The notes below the pieces were generated by a model. The model saw only the letters and a program-made list of their open reading frames with translations. It was not told the DNA's origin and did not search any database. From contig JASANE010029061.1 of the NCBI GenBank assembly GCA_030248225.1, positions 118,762 through 182,761 on the forward strand: a stretch of DNA of 64,000 nucleotides. Direction: 5' to 3'. The position numbers and the translations under genes were made by a program. Shown piece by piece: positions 35,608 through 46,700 of this stretch. This stretch comes from Trileptium ribeirensis. Lineage: Eukaryota; Nematoda; Enoplea; Enoplida; Thoracostomopsidae. Position 1 is the first letter of the stretch; every line of letters starts with the position of its first letter.

Positions 35608-37697
35608 AGGCGACATGGCCCAAACGTTGTATCATGCAAAGCGTAATGAATTATTGACCGGGAACGTATTTATTAGAATAGAATCAGTCTGTATAGGCCA
35701 AATTTAAATTGCCGGAGTGTTTTCCCTCGTACAAGAATTTTGTCTTAACAAATATTATATTTATACAGGCAAGGCATCTAAAGTAACGATTCGCTGAAAC
35801 TGAGTTCAAGTCAAAAATAATAAATTGAGCCACTTCCTTACGATGAACTATAGAACAACAAAAATATGGACTGTTCTTTAGCCTGAAACACGATGTTACT
35901 TCTAGGGATGGGATGGAAGCGGATTTTGTTTTCCGATCCCTTTCCATTTCCACAAAAACTTCGCAGATATTTCTTTGGTTATTTCCATCTAAATTTGATA
36001 GAAATTTCGACCAAAATTTTGTTCTTTTTTAACATATTGAAGTGGATTCACCGGGCTTTTCAGTGTAAATATCCAAAAGGTTGGGTTGTAGCTTGAAGTG
36101 CATATAGGATAGAATTTGTTTGTGTCTTACAGTATAAATGAGCAAGAGATGGGGGTTCTACTTACAGTGTTTAATCTTCGTAACATTTAGTTGCATTCAG
36201 GATAGAGATACATTTCTTCCAAGTACGCTGCCTTCTCACTAGAATACTGAGTTAGGTTTGTGTCGGCACGTGGCTTAATGTGACCTACCTTACCGAAGCT
36301 GGGTGTGCCTGACGATAGTTCTATTAGGCTATCAGGTGATCTGCTGAGTATGGAACTACGATGCAATGCGGACCGACGAGTTCAAGCCTTTGGTGCCATG
36401 TTTGACAACAGATTCTATCCCAAACGCCAAAGAAAGACATATAAAAGCAAATCCTGGAAATGCGAATAAATTGTTCAATTTTTTGCATTAAGGAAAAATT
36501 ATGTCCATATGGGACCGTTGATTTCATCAAAAATTTACATCATTTCCGCTTCCATGGAAATTGCAATTTGGAAATTAGGGGCCTTAAATGTGCCCTTTGG
36601 AAAAAAATTGAGCCAAATTAATCGATCGGCGCTCAGAAATTATGAGTTGTAACAGAATTTCGCAAAATTATTATTAATACAAACCCTAGCTATGTAATTT
36701 GTTTCGTAAATTTTAACTTAAACATAGAAATTTTGCTTTTTGATTGTGTATATTCCATTTCATATCCTATTTAACACAGTACTTCTGACATATTAAAGCA
36801 CTCAAACCGCTGCTACTTTTCTCGACCTGCTGCTACTGCAAACCGCTGCTTTACTAATTAATATAAGGCAGATAAATGGTAGGAGGGATTACTCCCTTAG
36901 TGTCGCACCCCTAAGCTACATTTACTTCCTCTACTGAAGGCTCCTATGCACCCCACACTCCACCATCCACTCCCCGCAACGCTCCGAACACGCGCTGAAA
37001 CTTTTAGCGAAAATTGGCCGAAATTAAGGTAAAATTGGTAAAAAAATAGGGGACGTTAGGTTAAATTTATCGAGAATTGACAAAAATTGATCTTAATATG
37101 ACGACCTCCACCCGACGACGCCGTCCCCCAACACTATCTGCACCCTAAGCCGACGAGCCGACGGACCTTCAACACCTATAATGCGTAATTTTGTTGTTTT
37201 GTATATGCATATATACAAATTTGTATATATTATACAAATAACACATATAAGTAGATTTCGGACCATCAAGGCATAATCAATACGAGCCGTCAAACAACAA
37301 CAACAACAACAACACAGAAATCGAAATTCTATTGTTTTAATGGTTGAATCCTGAGTAGTGGAGCAAGTGGAACGAGCGCCGCAAGGAATTCTCACTGGTC
37401 GTCCGTTTCTGGGTTTTGGGGTGATACACGTAACTCAATTTACGCTGGGCATGAATTTTGACTGGAGGTATAGCTCATTTGAAAGCTTAAATTCTGTTAT
37501 GAAGAGAAAACTCATTCCATCATCTCTCACCAAAAAAAAACTGGCCGAATAGGCTCAGGTCATGTCGATTATGGGTACGATAAAACATGTTATAGTTTGT
37601 ATATCGATAAATTTGAACCATATCTTAGTTATCTAAACCAATTTAGAGTAATTTTGTGCCACTAATAAATCTCTATAAAACTTATGCCTGAATTCTG
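35608..37697. other. Region without recognised gene
   Basis: AT-rich with a mixed-composition part near 36880-37160. It contains a (CAA/TTG)n microsatellite at about 37294-37312 and a TATA-rich stretch near 37200-37250. No splice-consistent exon chain was found. Confidence 0.35.
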
Positions 37698-38140
37698 CAT
37701 GGCTGCAGTAGACCATGGTTGTTCGTTTGTGAAAATCGGTCGTGTTCACATTTCTGCAATGGGTAATTGCATTTTAGTGAACACGAACAAGTTCTCTTGG
37801 ATGTACGAACGGAATTTGCGTAGGCTCACATTTGGATTTTGATTCATTCGCACGGTTGTCCGCGTTCACCAAACGACATGCTGAATCAGACAGCTATGTT
37901 CGCGGTCTATGTGCGTATTGTAGCATACACAAAAAAACGCGATTGGTAATCGCGTTTTCCCGTGTACGCTGTCAGAAAAAATGCAATGCTAAATCGCAAA
38001 ATAGCGACCGCTTACAGCACTTACCTGATGCTACATCACAAATATTTTTCCGCTTTCATAAGGTACAATCTTTGTTCACATACATTCATCGTGTTTACGA
38101 TCCTGAACTGAATTGACAAAAGAACAACCGTAGTGTACCT
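37698..38140. mobile_element. TIR element, family member 1
   Basis: The left end ggttgttcgtttgtgaa (37717) is matched by the inverted right end ttgacaaaagaacaacc (ending about 38130). Weaker matching extends outward to gtacactac. The same ends occur at 43864-44295. The interior holds a 94-codon frame (37832-38116) with C-x2-C and C-x3-C pairs, perhaps a relic of a transposase zinc-binding tail. That link is weak. Confidence 0.5.
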
Positions 38141-39780
38141 ACTTAAAATGGACTCACGCATTATGTAATGATGTTGTGCTACATGGCTTTTTAGAATGCA
38201 GGATTTAGGTCAAAGGGTTTTTGAACAGGCCCCTGAGATCCAAAATCTGAGAAAACAATCATATCTCTATAACCGTTTTTAGAACAATCCATAAGTAATG
38301 TAGCTATATATAGCTGCTACCACTGTAATTATTTCTGCTGCAGTGATGTGTCAAAATTTCTTTTTAAAAGGGGCACAAATGTGCGAAAACTGGGTTTTCT
38401 CCAATCGCGCGAGCTTAGTATGTGACCAGTCTCATTTTGAAGAGAAATTTATATTCTATGTGGCTATGATGCGCTGTTGTCATTATTTACTCCGCAGCTT
38501 TGTTGTCAAAATGGGTTTTAACGGGCCTATGAAACGATGAATACGCATCAATAAGTAGGTATAAATTACATATTCAACACTCAGAATTCATCACGTTTGC
38601 GACGAGACAAACTACTTGTTTAGTACACTAACATGGGAGTATACTAAGGTAAATTGAAATTGGCGTATAGTATAGATGACTAAAAATTATACTACCGAAT
38701 AACTAAAAATTCTAACATGATGAAATTGTAATAGCCTGTAAAATCACTTCTGATGCATCGTTAAAGTAAAATACAGTTAAAAGTTGGAGTATATTCTTAA
38801 GGGGCCATTATTGGTAACGTTATATAGTCATTCGTGAAAATTGTCTAAACGTCCTGTCAAAACAAGCCATGAGTAAAGGAAATCACCTACGATTTCGTTC
38901 TGGAAACAGTCAGCCATTGGCAAAAGCTTATATGACCGCATTTTATGGTTTATTTAAATAAAAATATGAGTAAGTCTAATTCTGACAATTCTGGAAAGCC
39001 TGTGCCTTATTCAACACCGTTTAGCAAGCTGTCTATTTACTATCCAAATAATGTAATTAGCGTTTGTTTGGTTTTGTTGAGTTAAGAAGCGAATTTACAC
39101 ACACATTGTAAAGAAATACGCATTGTGATGATGCTAAATGCTAAGAATATCGTTATGTTGCTAAGCTAAGTGTTACACACAGGATATACAGTAGTTGGTG
39201 GTGGCCGCTGATAAACATGAATAATGTACAACATTGTACCTTGCGTAATGTTTATTATATCTAAGTCATTGTTTTCGTTATCTCTTTCATCATATTTATA
39301 CAAGCCAAAGTCAATGCTTTGATGAGTTAGAATGAGTCATGCCTTGTCTCATGCTATATGATAATGCACTAAAGGTGAGAACGGGCCGAAATGTTTCGGT
39401 CCGGCCCGTTGGAAATCGAAGTCGGCCCGGCCCGCCCTGGTGCTGCAAATTTAGGCCCGGGCCGACCCGCGACCATCGTTGCTGCAATCGGCTTTAAACG
39501 GTGCCGTTGCTTTTCATTTGTTGGTTGGGAGATGGACTGATAATAAATATGGCTTAGGGGTCCGACCCTTAGACGCGTAACCCCGTCCTACCCCTGAAAA
39601 TGTGAATACAACAGCCGATGGAGGTCTTTTTAGTTAACTAGTTAACGTTGCAGAGGAACTAGTTGCTTCGCCGGAACGGTTGGATTTTCAGTGTTTTCGA
39701 AGCCCCATGCATGCTCTAGTGCTCTACGAGAAAATCCTAGTAATGAAGCTGAAGGATTTTCTAAATTCATGTAGAATTTG
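38141..39780. other. Region without recognised gene
   Basis: AT-rich. A short GC-rich patch at 39377-39475 repeats ggcccg/cgggcc words, related in style to 34740-35180. Nothing coding is recognised. Confidence 0.35.
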
Positions 39781-39789
39781 AAGCAAAGC

Positions 39790-40560
39790 ACCGTCTGAGA
39801 CCCACTGAAATTAGGTAACTAGGAATTTGAGGATCAAAAATGTAGGAAATGATAAATTTGGAACTTAGGAATCAGGAAGTCGGGAAACGGGGAACTTCGT
39901 GATCAATTGGGATGTTGAAATTTGCGAAGTCTGGAATTTGAGAACTGTGATTTATTGAACCGCGTATCTCGTAAATCAGCGATTTCTTAAAATGGTCGAA
40001 TTTGTTACCGGGAATCGGTAAACTAGGGAACAGCTGACTGAGAAACGGGAATTTAGTAAATCGATGGTATTATGAAATGTGTCTTCGCGAATTGGGATAT
40101 GGGGACCGATGAATTTAAAATTAAAGAAATTGGAAACTAGAAATTTGGGAATGGCGGATATAGTAATTTGGAAACCTAAAATTGGGATTTGCGGACATAG
40201 GAATTTGGAAAATAGGAAATGGGATTTTAGCCCTAGGGAATTCGGGAAGCGGTGAATTTATCATATAATTGGGGACACCAGAAACGGGAAAATGTGTATG
40301 GGAAATATGATAATTGCGATACTGAGAGTATCGGAGTTACGAGTTAAAAACGGAAACCCGCAATTTCTACGTTGGAAAATTGGACACAAAGATTTCGGAA
40401 ATTCGGGAATTGGATAACATTGAATTTTGATGATTGGGCGTTTCGCAACTGGTAGATGTTTAGGCATAAGAAAGTTGGGCACTGAGGGAATTTTGAATAA
40501 ATCATAAACCTAATAACTGAGCACTAAAGCACAACTTTTAAAACGTGAAAGACTGGAAAC
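39790..40560. repeat. Purine-rich degenerate short-period repeat
   Basis: Dozens of loosely repeated words like 'gggaatttgg', 'ggaaac' and 'gggaaat' recur about every 10-20 bases on the + strand. The period is irregular and copies are strongly diverged. No frame is conserved. Confidence 0.55.
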
Positions 40561-40697
40561 ATCTGGTACTAAGTGTAATCCTTAGATCCTAAGCCTTACA
40601 ATAAAGTCTTGGCCTTGCGCCTACATAATGATTCTTAGTCTTCCGCAATGACTAAGCTTTACATTAACCGTAAGTATTACGTATATATATTGCGTCT

Positions 40698-40914
40698 AAG
40701 GCCGTGTTTACATTGTATCCGATCCGATTCGTTCCGACCCTATTCGATCCAAATTCTGTTCACATTGCGTCCGGACCGATCCGAAACGACTAAACTGTGT
40801 ACCTGCCGTGTACATGTGTATGTATATATATTTTTGCACTACATTTGATTCGAATCCGAAAAAGTTGTGCGTGCTGTTTTGGATCGGAATGAATGCAGCG
40901 TGAACATGGCCTTA
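40698..40914. mobile_element. MITE-like element
   Basis: The left end aaggccgtgtttacattgta and inverted right end (tgaacatggcctta) match, and both are followed inward by gatccgatt/gaatccgaa words. The flanks suggest a TA or TAA target duplication. It is 217 bp with no coding capacity. Confidence 0.5.
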
Positions 40915-40919
40915 GAATA

Positions 40920-42640
40920 AAGCCTTACACTCAGATTAAGTCTAAGATTTCTTGAACAATCTGACGTATAATCATTGCAGTAGTATAGGTTTAATTTATG
41001 ACAACGCGATCGGCTACGTCGCTTAAACGATAACTCTTTTAAGAAAAGTGAGGGTCATTGGATCAAATCTTTATCTATGGTGCTGCGTTCTGGTCTCCGA
41101 CGGAACCCCCTCTCACGGAGTCGCTGCGTAATGTCGAATTGGATCATACCATGCCGACCGTGTCTATATGGCAATAGCGAGAAGGGCATACTCTTTTCTA
41201 TAATACCGTCAACTCTGAGTATTAGGCAAAGGCTCTGTCAAGCGTCGCCCCCAAGTCCTCCTAACGTGTTTTTGCAGCACGATAACGTAAAATCCCACTA
41301 GGGTTGCATTGTGCCTTATTATAAGTCACACGACGTTGAGACTGCCGGTTCGGTGTCCTGTTCCTTCTGGCTGCGATTTAAAGTAACACACTTCAACGTC
41401 AATTGTTTACACATTTGTGCGGGACAATATTCGGAATGAAAACATATATTTAAAAATATATGTTCGCGTTCCAGTATATTTTGCGCGTCCCATGTCACGT
41501 TTAACGATCGGACGTAATATCATCAGCTTAATGTGGAGCTGCAACATTTCGAATTAGACAGACGTACGCTTAGTTTTTAAGGGCTCTTTGACAAATCTGA
41601 CCATGCGAATACCAGTATTTCGCAACATTATCTCGCAACGCAGGCTTCGGCCGAAAACAAACACCATGATTATCAGATCTACTACTTACTTGACAACACT
41701 TTATTGTGAGACAACTCCGGGGTGGCTGTGCGCCTGAATATGGTTCGTCTTTTGCCAGAAATATCGATTTTTCAGATTCCCGTAAGTTACTGCGTGTTGT
41801 TACCCTTCTTGACTACACTATACCTTTATCAGGAGTTTTTGCCAACGTCGACGAACCCAATTTTCGGCATGTAGTATGTATTGATTTGTTTGGATATGCA
41901 TTGCGTGCAGGGTATCAAGAATGGTTTATATATAGGTTATTTCTGAACGATGAATACTATATGATTATGCAGAGTCCAGCTTGCATACTTTATGCTTCCA
42001 TGCGTTTTCAACGGGTTTAGGGTCAATGAACCCGATTTCTAAAATATAGTTTGTCTTGAGCTGTTTGGTTACGAATTCCGCGCCCGGCATCAAGAATAGT
42101 ATACATAAGCTTTAGCTAGGATGAATACCATGGTTTGTTTATCTAAGATCCATCACGTATATTTCATGTCTTTTAATGGCTTTCATGTCTCCTAATGGCT
42201 TAAGATCGTGGCACTCGATTTTGATAATATAGGGAGTCTTCAGGTTTTGTTGGTTTGAGGGCACGTAGAACGGCATATAGGGGTTTTATTGTTGGGATCG
42301 CCTAGAAATCAGTGCTACTATAGAGTGCCTTTTCAAATGTTTCAACGACTTTAAACTCGACCGTCTCCGAACCCGATTTACCGAAAACATTTTGTCTGCC
42401 GTCACTTATTTCGTTATGGGTTGTTGTCTGCTCTGCGTCTTTAGAGAAAAGCTATTACAGCTTTTCTGATACGCATAATAAGTTGTGTTCCTCAACTCAT
42501 ACCAGACTAGCATTACAAAGCTTCAAGGTTTCCAAGTTTTAGGTTGGTATATACATCTAAAATAAAAAACTACTGTTACATCTGATTATACATAAATACA
42601 AAATAAATATTAAATCACGCTCGCTCTGCTTCACCATTCT
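40920..42640. other. Region without recognised gene
   Basis: A frame at 41706-42020 (104 codons) has no recognisable motif. A part of its sequence, 'tttgtttggatatgc...gtatcaagaatg' (41886-41922), recurs in degraded form at 42057-42100, so it is likely a repeat. No exon chain was found. Confidence 0.35.
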
Positions 42641-42653
42641 CGCTTGCGAGATA

Positions 42654-42915
42654 GACGGATAGACATGCAATTGGCACTAGGCGACAATCCGGGTTATTAT
42701 GCCGAAGCATTGTGTGTAGGCTGGGCATGATGATTGCCCTTTACACCACCCATCATCTTCATCTTATCCGCCTACACCAAAGTCTAGTACCTGCTTAACG
42801 CATAGGTACTGTGAAGCAATTGTGGCTGAGTCCCTTGCCAAGGAGATTAGCGCGGCCACTGGATTCGAAGTCCTGACTTCACGATTATGAAGCAGGCCCT
42901 CTAACCACTTGGCCA
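42654..42915 (-). mobile_element. tRNA-derived SINE with 13-bp target duplication
   Basis: Read on the minus strand, the element starts with a tRNA-like head: A box tggccaagtgg and B-box region ggacttcgaatcc, with a Met-like 'ttcataatc' loop between. It ends in a tail of gtctatccgtc. Identical 13-bp direct repeats cgcttgcgagata flank it (42641-42653 and 42916-42928). The head lies at the right end. The matching duplication implies fairly recent retroposition. Confidence 0.82.
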
Positions 42916-43275
42916 CGCTTGCGAGATACTATTACTTTATGTTGGGTTAAAATTGTCATGATTTTCTCGTTTATTGCTTATAAGCGCTTGTTACAATGAG
43001 ATGAAAACTGATAATATGCACAAGCGGACAACAATTTGAGCAAAAAGTTTGAACGTGCTTACACGCCTTTTTATAAGATGTAAAATGTTGGAACCAAATT
43101 GCTTAACTCGCTACGTAAAGTACTACTACTTAACTTCAGACCAAAGTAGCAATATTAGTTATTTTAGTTACATAATTTATCTGTTAAAAGCAATATAAGA
43201 TACCTGGTTTGCATTTAATTTTGCACCGTTTTAGCTTACAAAATTCTAGTTTGCTATTCAATAGATAAATATATC

Positions 43276-43718
43276 ATGTCGGCAACATTTCGATCTGGTT
43301 TTATCGACGCTCTTCAAAACAGTTTTAGCCGACAAACGTCCTGTGATGTAACGATTCAAGTTCGACGACCACGTCATTCGTTGGAGCAGCAAATATTGTT
43401 AACTCGTTCGTATGATTACGATGCTGCTAACGTCGCCACCGTTCCTAAGCAACGTGATTGGGATGGACAGCAACAAGAGTTTAAGGTTCATCGGTTTATC
43501 CTTGAGCGACTAAGTCCGGTTTTTGGGGCAATGTTTGGCGGTCCCGCCAGCGAAGAACAAGCCGCCGTTGTGGATCCGGACTCTTCAAGCGCCGACTTGG
43601 GTAATTTTGTGGAAAGAAGTACCAGTCGCATTGTTATCGAAGATTTTGAGCCTGCTGTTGTTGGTGAATTTTTGAGACTCCTTTATGGCTATCGATTAGA
43701 TCCGAATATAAGCTTTGA
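43276..43718 (+). CDS. Gene A exon 1 (first BTB domain)
   Basis: It starts M-S-A-T-F-R-S-G-F-I-D-A-L and ends at donor gtaagt (43719) in phase 2. It holds the dimerisation strand and the V-H-R-F-I-L / S-P-V-F-G-A-M-F core of a BTB domain. An unusually long loop of about 40 residues (R-P-R-H-S-L...D-W-D-G-Q-Q) separates the first strand from the core. A second insertion (A-V-V-D-P-D-S-S...) precedes I-V-I-E-D-F. Confidence 0.8.
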
Positions 43719-46700
43719 GTAAGTAATTTGCGAACCGGTGAAATCAGTTGTTCTATTACGGTGAAATAAGCCTAACACTAAACGGTGCAGACTAACAATC
43801 CAGCGCGAAATGTACACATCGCTCCAATGTGAAGCTCTGGCCGGTATGTCTGAGTCCACTTTAGATGCGTGTATACACAAGGTTGTGCTTTTGTCAAGTT
43901 AGTTCACGATTTGAAAACTGATGACTGAGAACAAATCAACATTTTCACGTGTCCCGTTTTTGCGAAGCAAAACGTAGCCGTTTTATGCGTTGTCACTATT
44001 TTCTAGTTCATTCCGCTATTGACTGATCATGATCTCTTGAAAACACATTTCCAATCGCATTTTTAATTCTATAATTTTATACATTCATGAACCACAAATA
44101 CAAATGTTGATTCACATCTGGTCATTTCGTGACCGTGAAAAATGTGAGAAATTGAGAATTGTGCTTGTACATATATTGGTTCTTACTTCACAAAGCTCTG
44201 GTTAAATATGCTCACTATGGCAGAAATGTCAACACGATTTATGCACGATTGAATTCGCGATTTTGACAAATTAACAACCATAGTGTACGCATTTACACTG
44301 GATTCACTCATAAGATAAATTCACCTATTGCAGTATAAATAGTATATACATAATATGATAATATAGTATATACATAATAATCAATATTCATAAAGTAATA
44401 TATATGAACATGTTGATTAAAATCAGGAATGTAGCCAGAAACGTTTCCACATGACAATTGGGGCATAGCATAGACGTAGCTGGTGCCCTGAAACGTATAC
44501 TTGGCTTTCCTGCCATTCTGCCATGATGTTGAAACGCCTCTTGGTTATGCTCCGGGCGGAAATTACTCAAAGCATACTCTATTTGGTATAGCTGTGCCAA
44601 GTATAAAATTAAAAATATATTCGGAATAGCTCTGTAAAATTTTTACTAAGTCTTAAGTCTGCTAAAAATTGAATGTTATGGCACAAATCTATCCAAATTG
44701 AGCATTTATGAGCAAACGCAAAACGAAAAGAGATATGTTTCGGCTTATCTTATTTAGGTGTGTCGTAGTTATATACAACTGAACTGGTTACATATCCTAC
44801 CTGCCTTGAAATTAGAATAAAAGTGTTGTTATTTATCTATCTATCCAAATTGAGCATTTATGAGCAAACGCAAAACGAAAAGAGATATGTTTCGGCTTAT
44901 CTTATTTAGGTGTGTCGTAGTTATATACAACTGAACTGGTTACATATCCTACCTGCCCTGAAATTAGAATAAAAGTGTTTTTTATCTATCTATTTATCCA
45001 AATCTATCCAAATTGAGCATTTATGAGCAAACGCAAAACGAAAAGAGATATGTTTCGGCTTATCTTATTTAGGTGCGTCGTAGTTATATACAACTGAACT
45101 GGTTACATATCCTACCTGCCTTGAAATTAGAATAAAAGTGTTGTTATTTATCTATCTATCCAAATTGAGCACTTATGAGCAAACGCAAAACGAAAAGAGA
45201 TATGTTTCGGCTTATCTTATTTAGGTGTGTCGTAGTTATATACAACTGAACTGGTTATATATCCTACCTGCCTTGAAATTAGAATAAAAGTGTTGTTATC
45301 TATCTATCTATCTATCCAAATCTATCCAAATTGAGCATTTATGAGCAAACGCAAAACGAAAAGATATATGTTTCGGCTTATCTTATTTAGGTGTGTCGTA
45401 GTTATATACAACTGAACTGGTTACATATCCTACCTGCCTTGAAATTAGAATAAAAGTGTTGTTATTTATCTATCTATCCAAATTGAGCACTTATGAGCAA
45501 ACGCAAAACGAAAAGAGATATGTTTCGGCTTATCTTATTTAGGTGTGTCGTAGTTATATACAACTGAACTGGTTATATATCCTACCTGCCTTGAAATTAG
45601 AATAAAAGTGTTGTTATCTATCTATCTATCTATCCAAATCTATCCAAATTGAGCATTTATGAGCACACGCAAAACGAAAAGAGATATGTTTCGGCTTATC
45701 TTATTTAGGTGTGTCGTAGTTATATACAACTGAACTGGTTACATATCCTACCTGCCTTGAAATTAGAATAAAGGTGTTGTTATCTATCTATCTATCCAAA
45801 TCTATCCAAATTGAGCATTTATGAGCAAACGCAAAACGAAAAGATATATGTTTCGGCTTATCTTATTTAGGTGTGTCGTAGTTTATATACAACTGAACTG
45901 GTTACATATCCTACCTGCCTTGAAATTAGAATAAAAGTGTTTTTATTCGGCGATTTTCTAAGCTGCCAGCGAAATTTGAGTAGTTTTTTTATGACTGTAA
46001 CTGAAGCAAGCCAGGCCACTCATGGAACCAGGAACATGGGGGGCAGGGAGATAGATCCCAGCAATCTAGTTGGATGGGTACGCCAATGATTTTCCCAAAT
46101 GTTTGTCAATAAACCTAAATTTTCTCCGCAAGTCAGGCGCGCCGTTAGAACAAACTTATGGCTTCAGGTGAGGTCGGACTCTTAGTGGGAACTGTTTACC
46201 CCTTAGGCATACCTACATCCCAGATGTGTTTTACCTTATCTTGCTCCCAAATGTGTTTTTTTACTAGCCTGCCCCGCAGATATTTTGGGTTTTTCCTAGA
46301 ATCCCTCCCAACTCGAGATTGGTCAATTTTGCTGGTACAACGAAAATTTTAGTACCATTTGATTCAACTCGAAAAAAATGCCATTTTGGCGAAATGTCAA
46401 ATTTTTTTTCGATTTTTGACGTTCCCAATGGTTCCTGAAATGGTACCTAAAATATTCTCGGAAAATATTCAATTTCGTGTATCATTCGAACCGCATTGAC
46501 GAGCTTCTTTGTTTGTTGAGTTGCTGGTATTTATAACTTGGTGCTGGTTGGCACAGTTTGATTCAAACATTCATGACACATAGACCATTAGATAGAAAGC
46601 TTGGAAAATAAATAAACATCAACCTCTACGCCAGGGAAAAGCTTGTGCTTCTGGGAAATTTAGTGTAATTTTGCTGTTATCAAATATTAATTGAAAATGG

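Noticed and set aside
41706..42020. 104-codon frame
   Set aside because: No motif, and part of it recurs in degraded form just downstream, so it is likely repeat-derived.
42850..42925. A genuine elongator tRNA-Met gene
   Set aside because: The boxes and a cat-containing loop are present but the anticodon stem does not pair properly. The unit is bounded by a target duplication that includes more than 190 bp of non-tRNA body.
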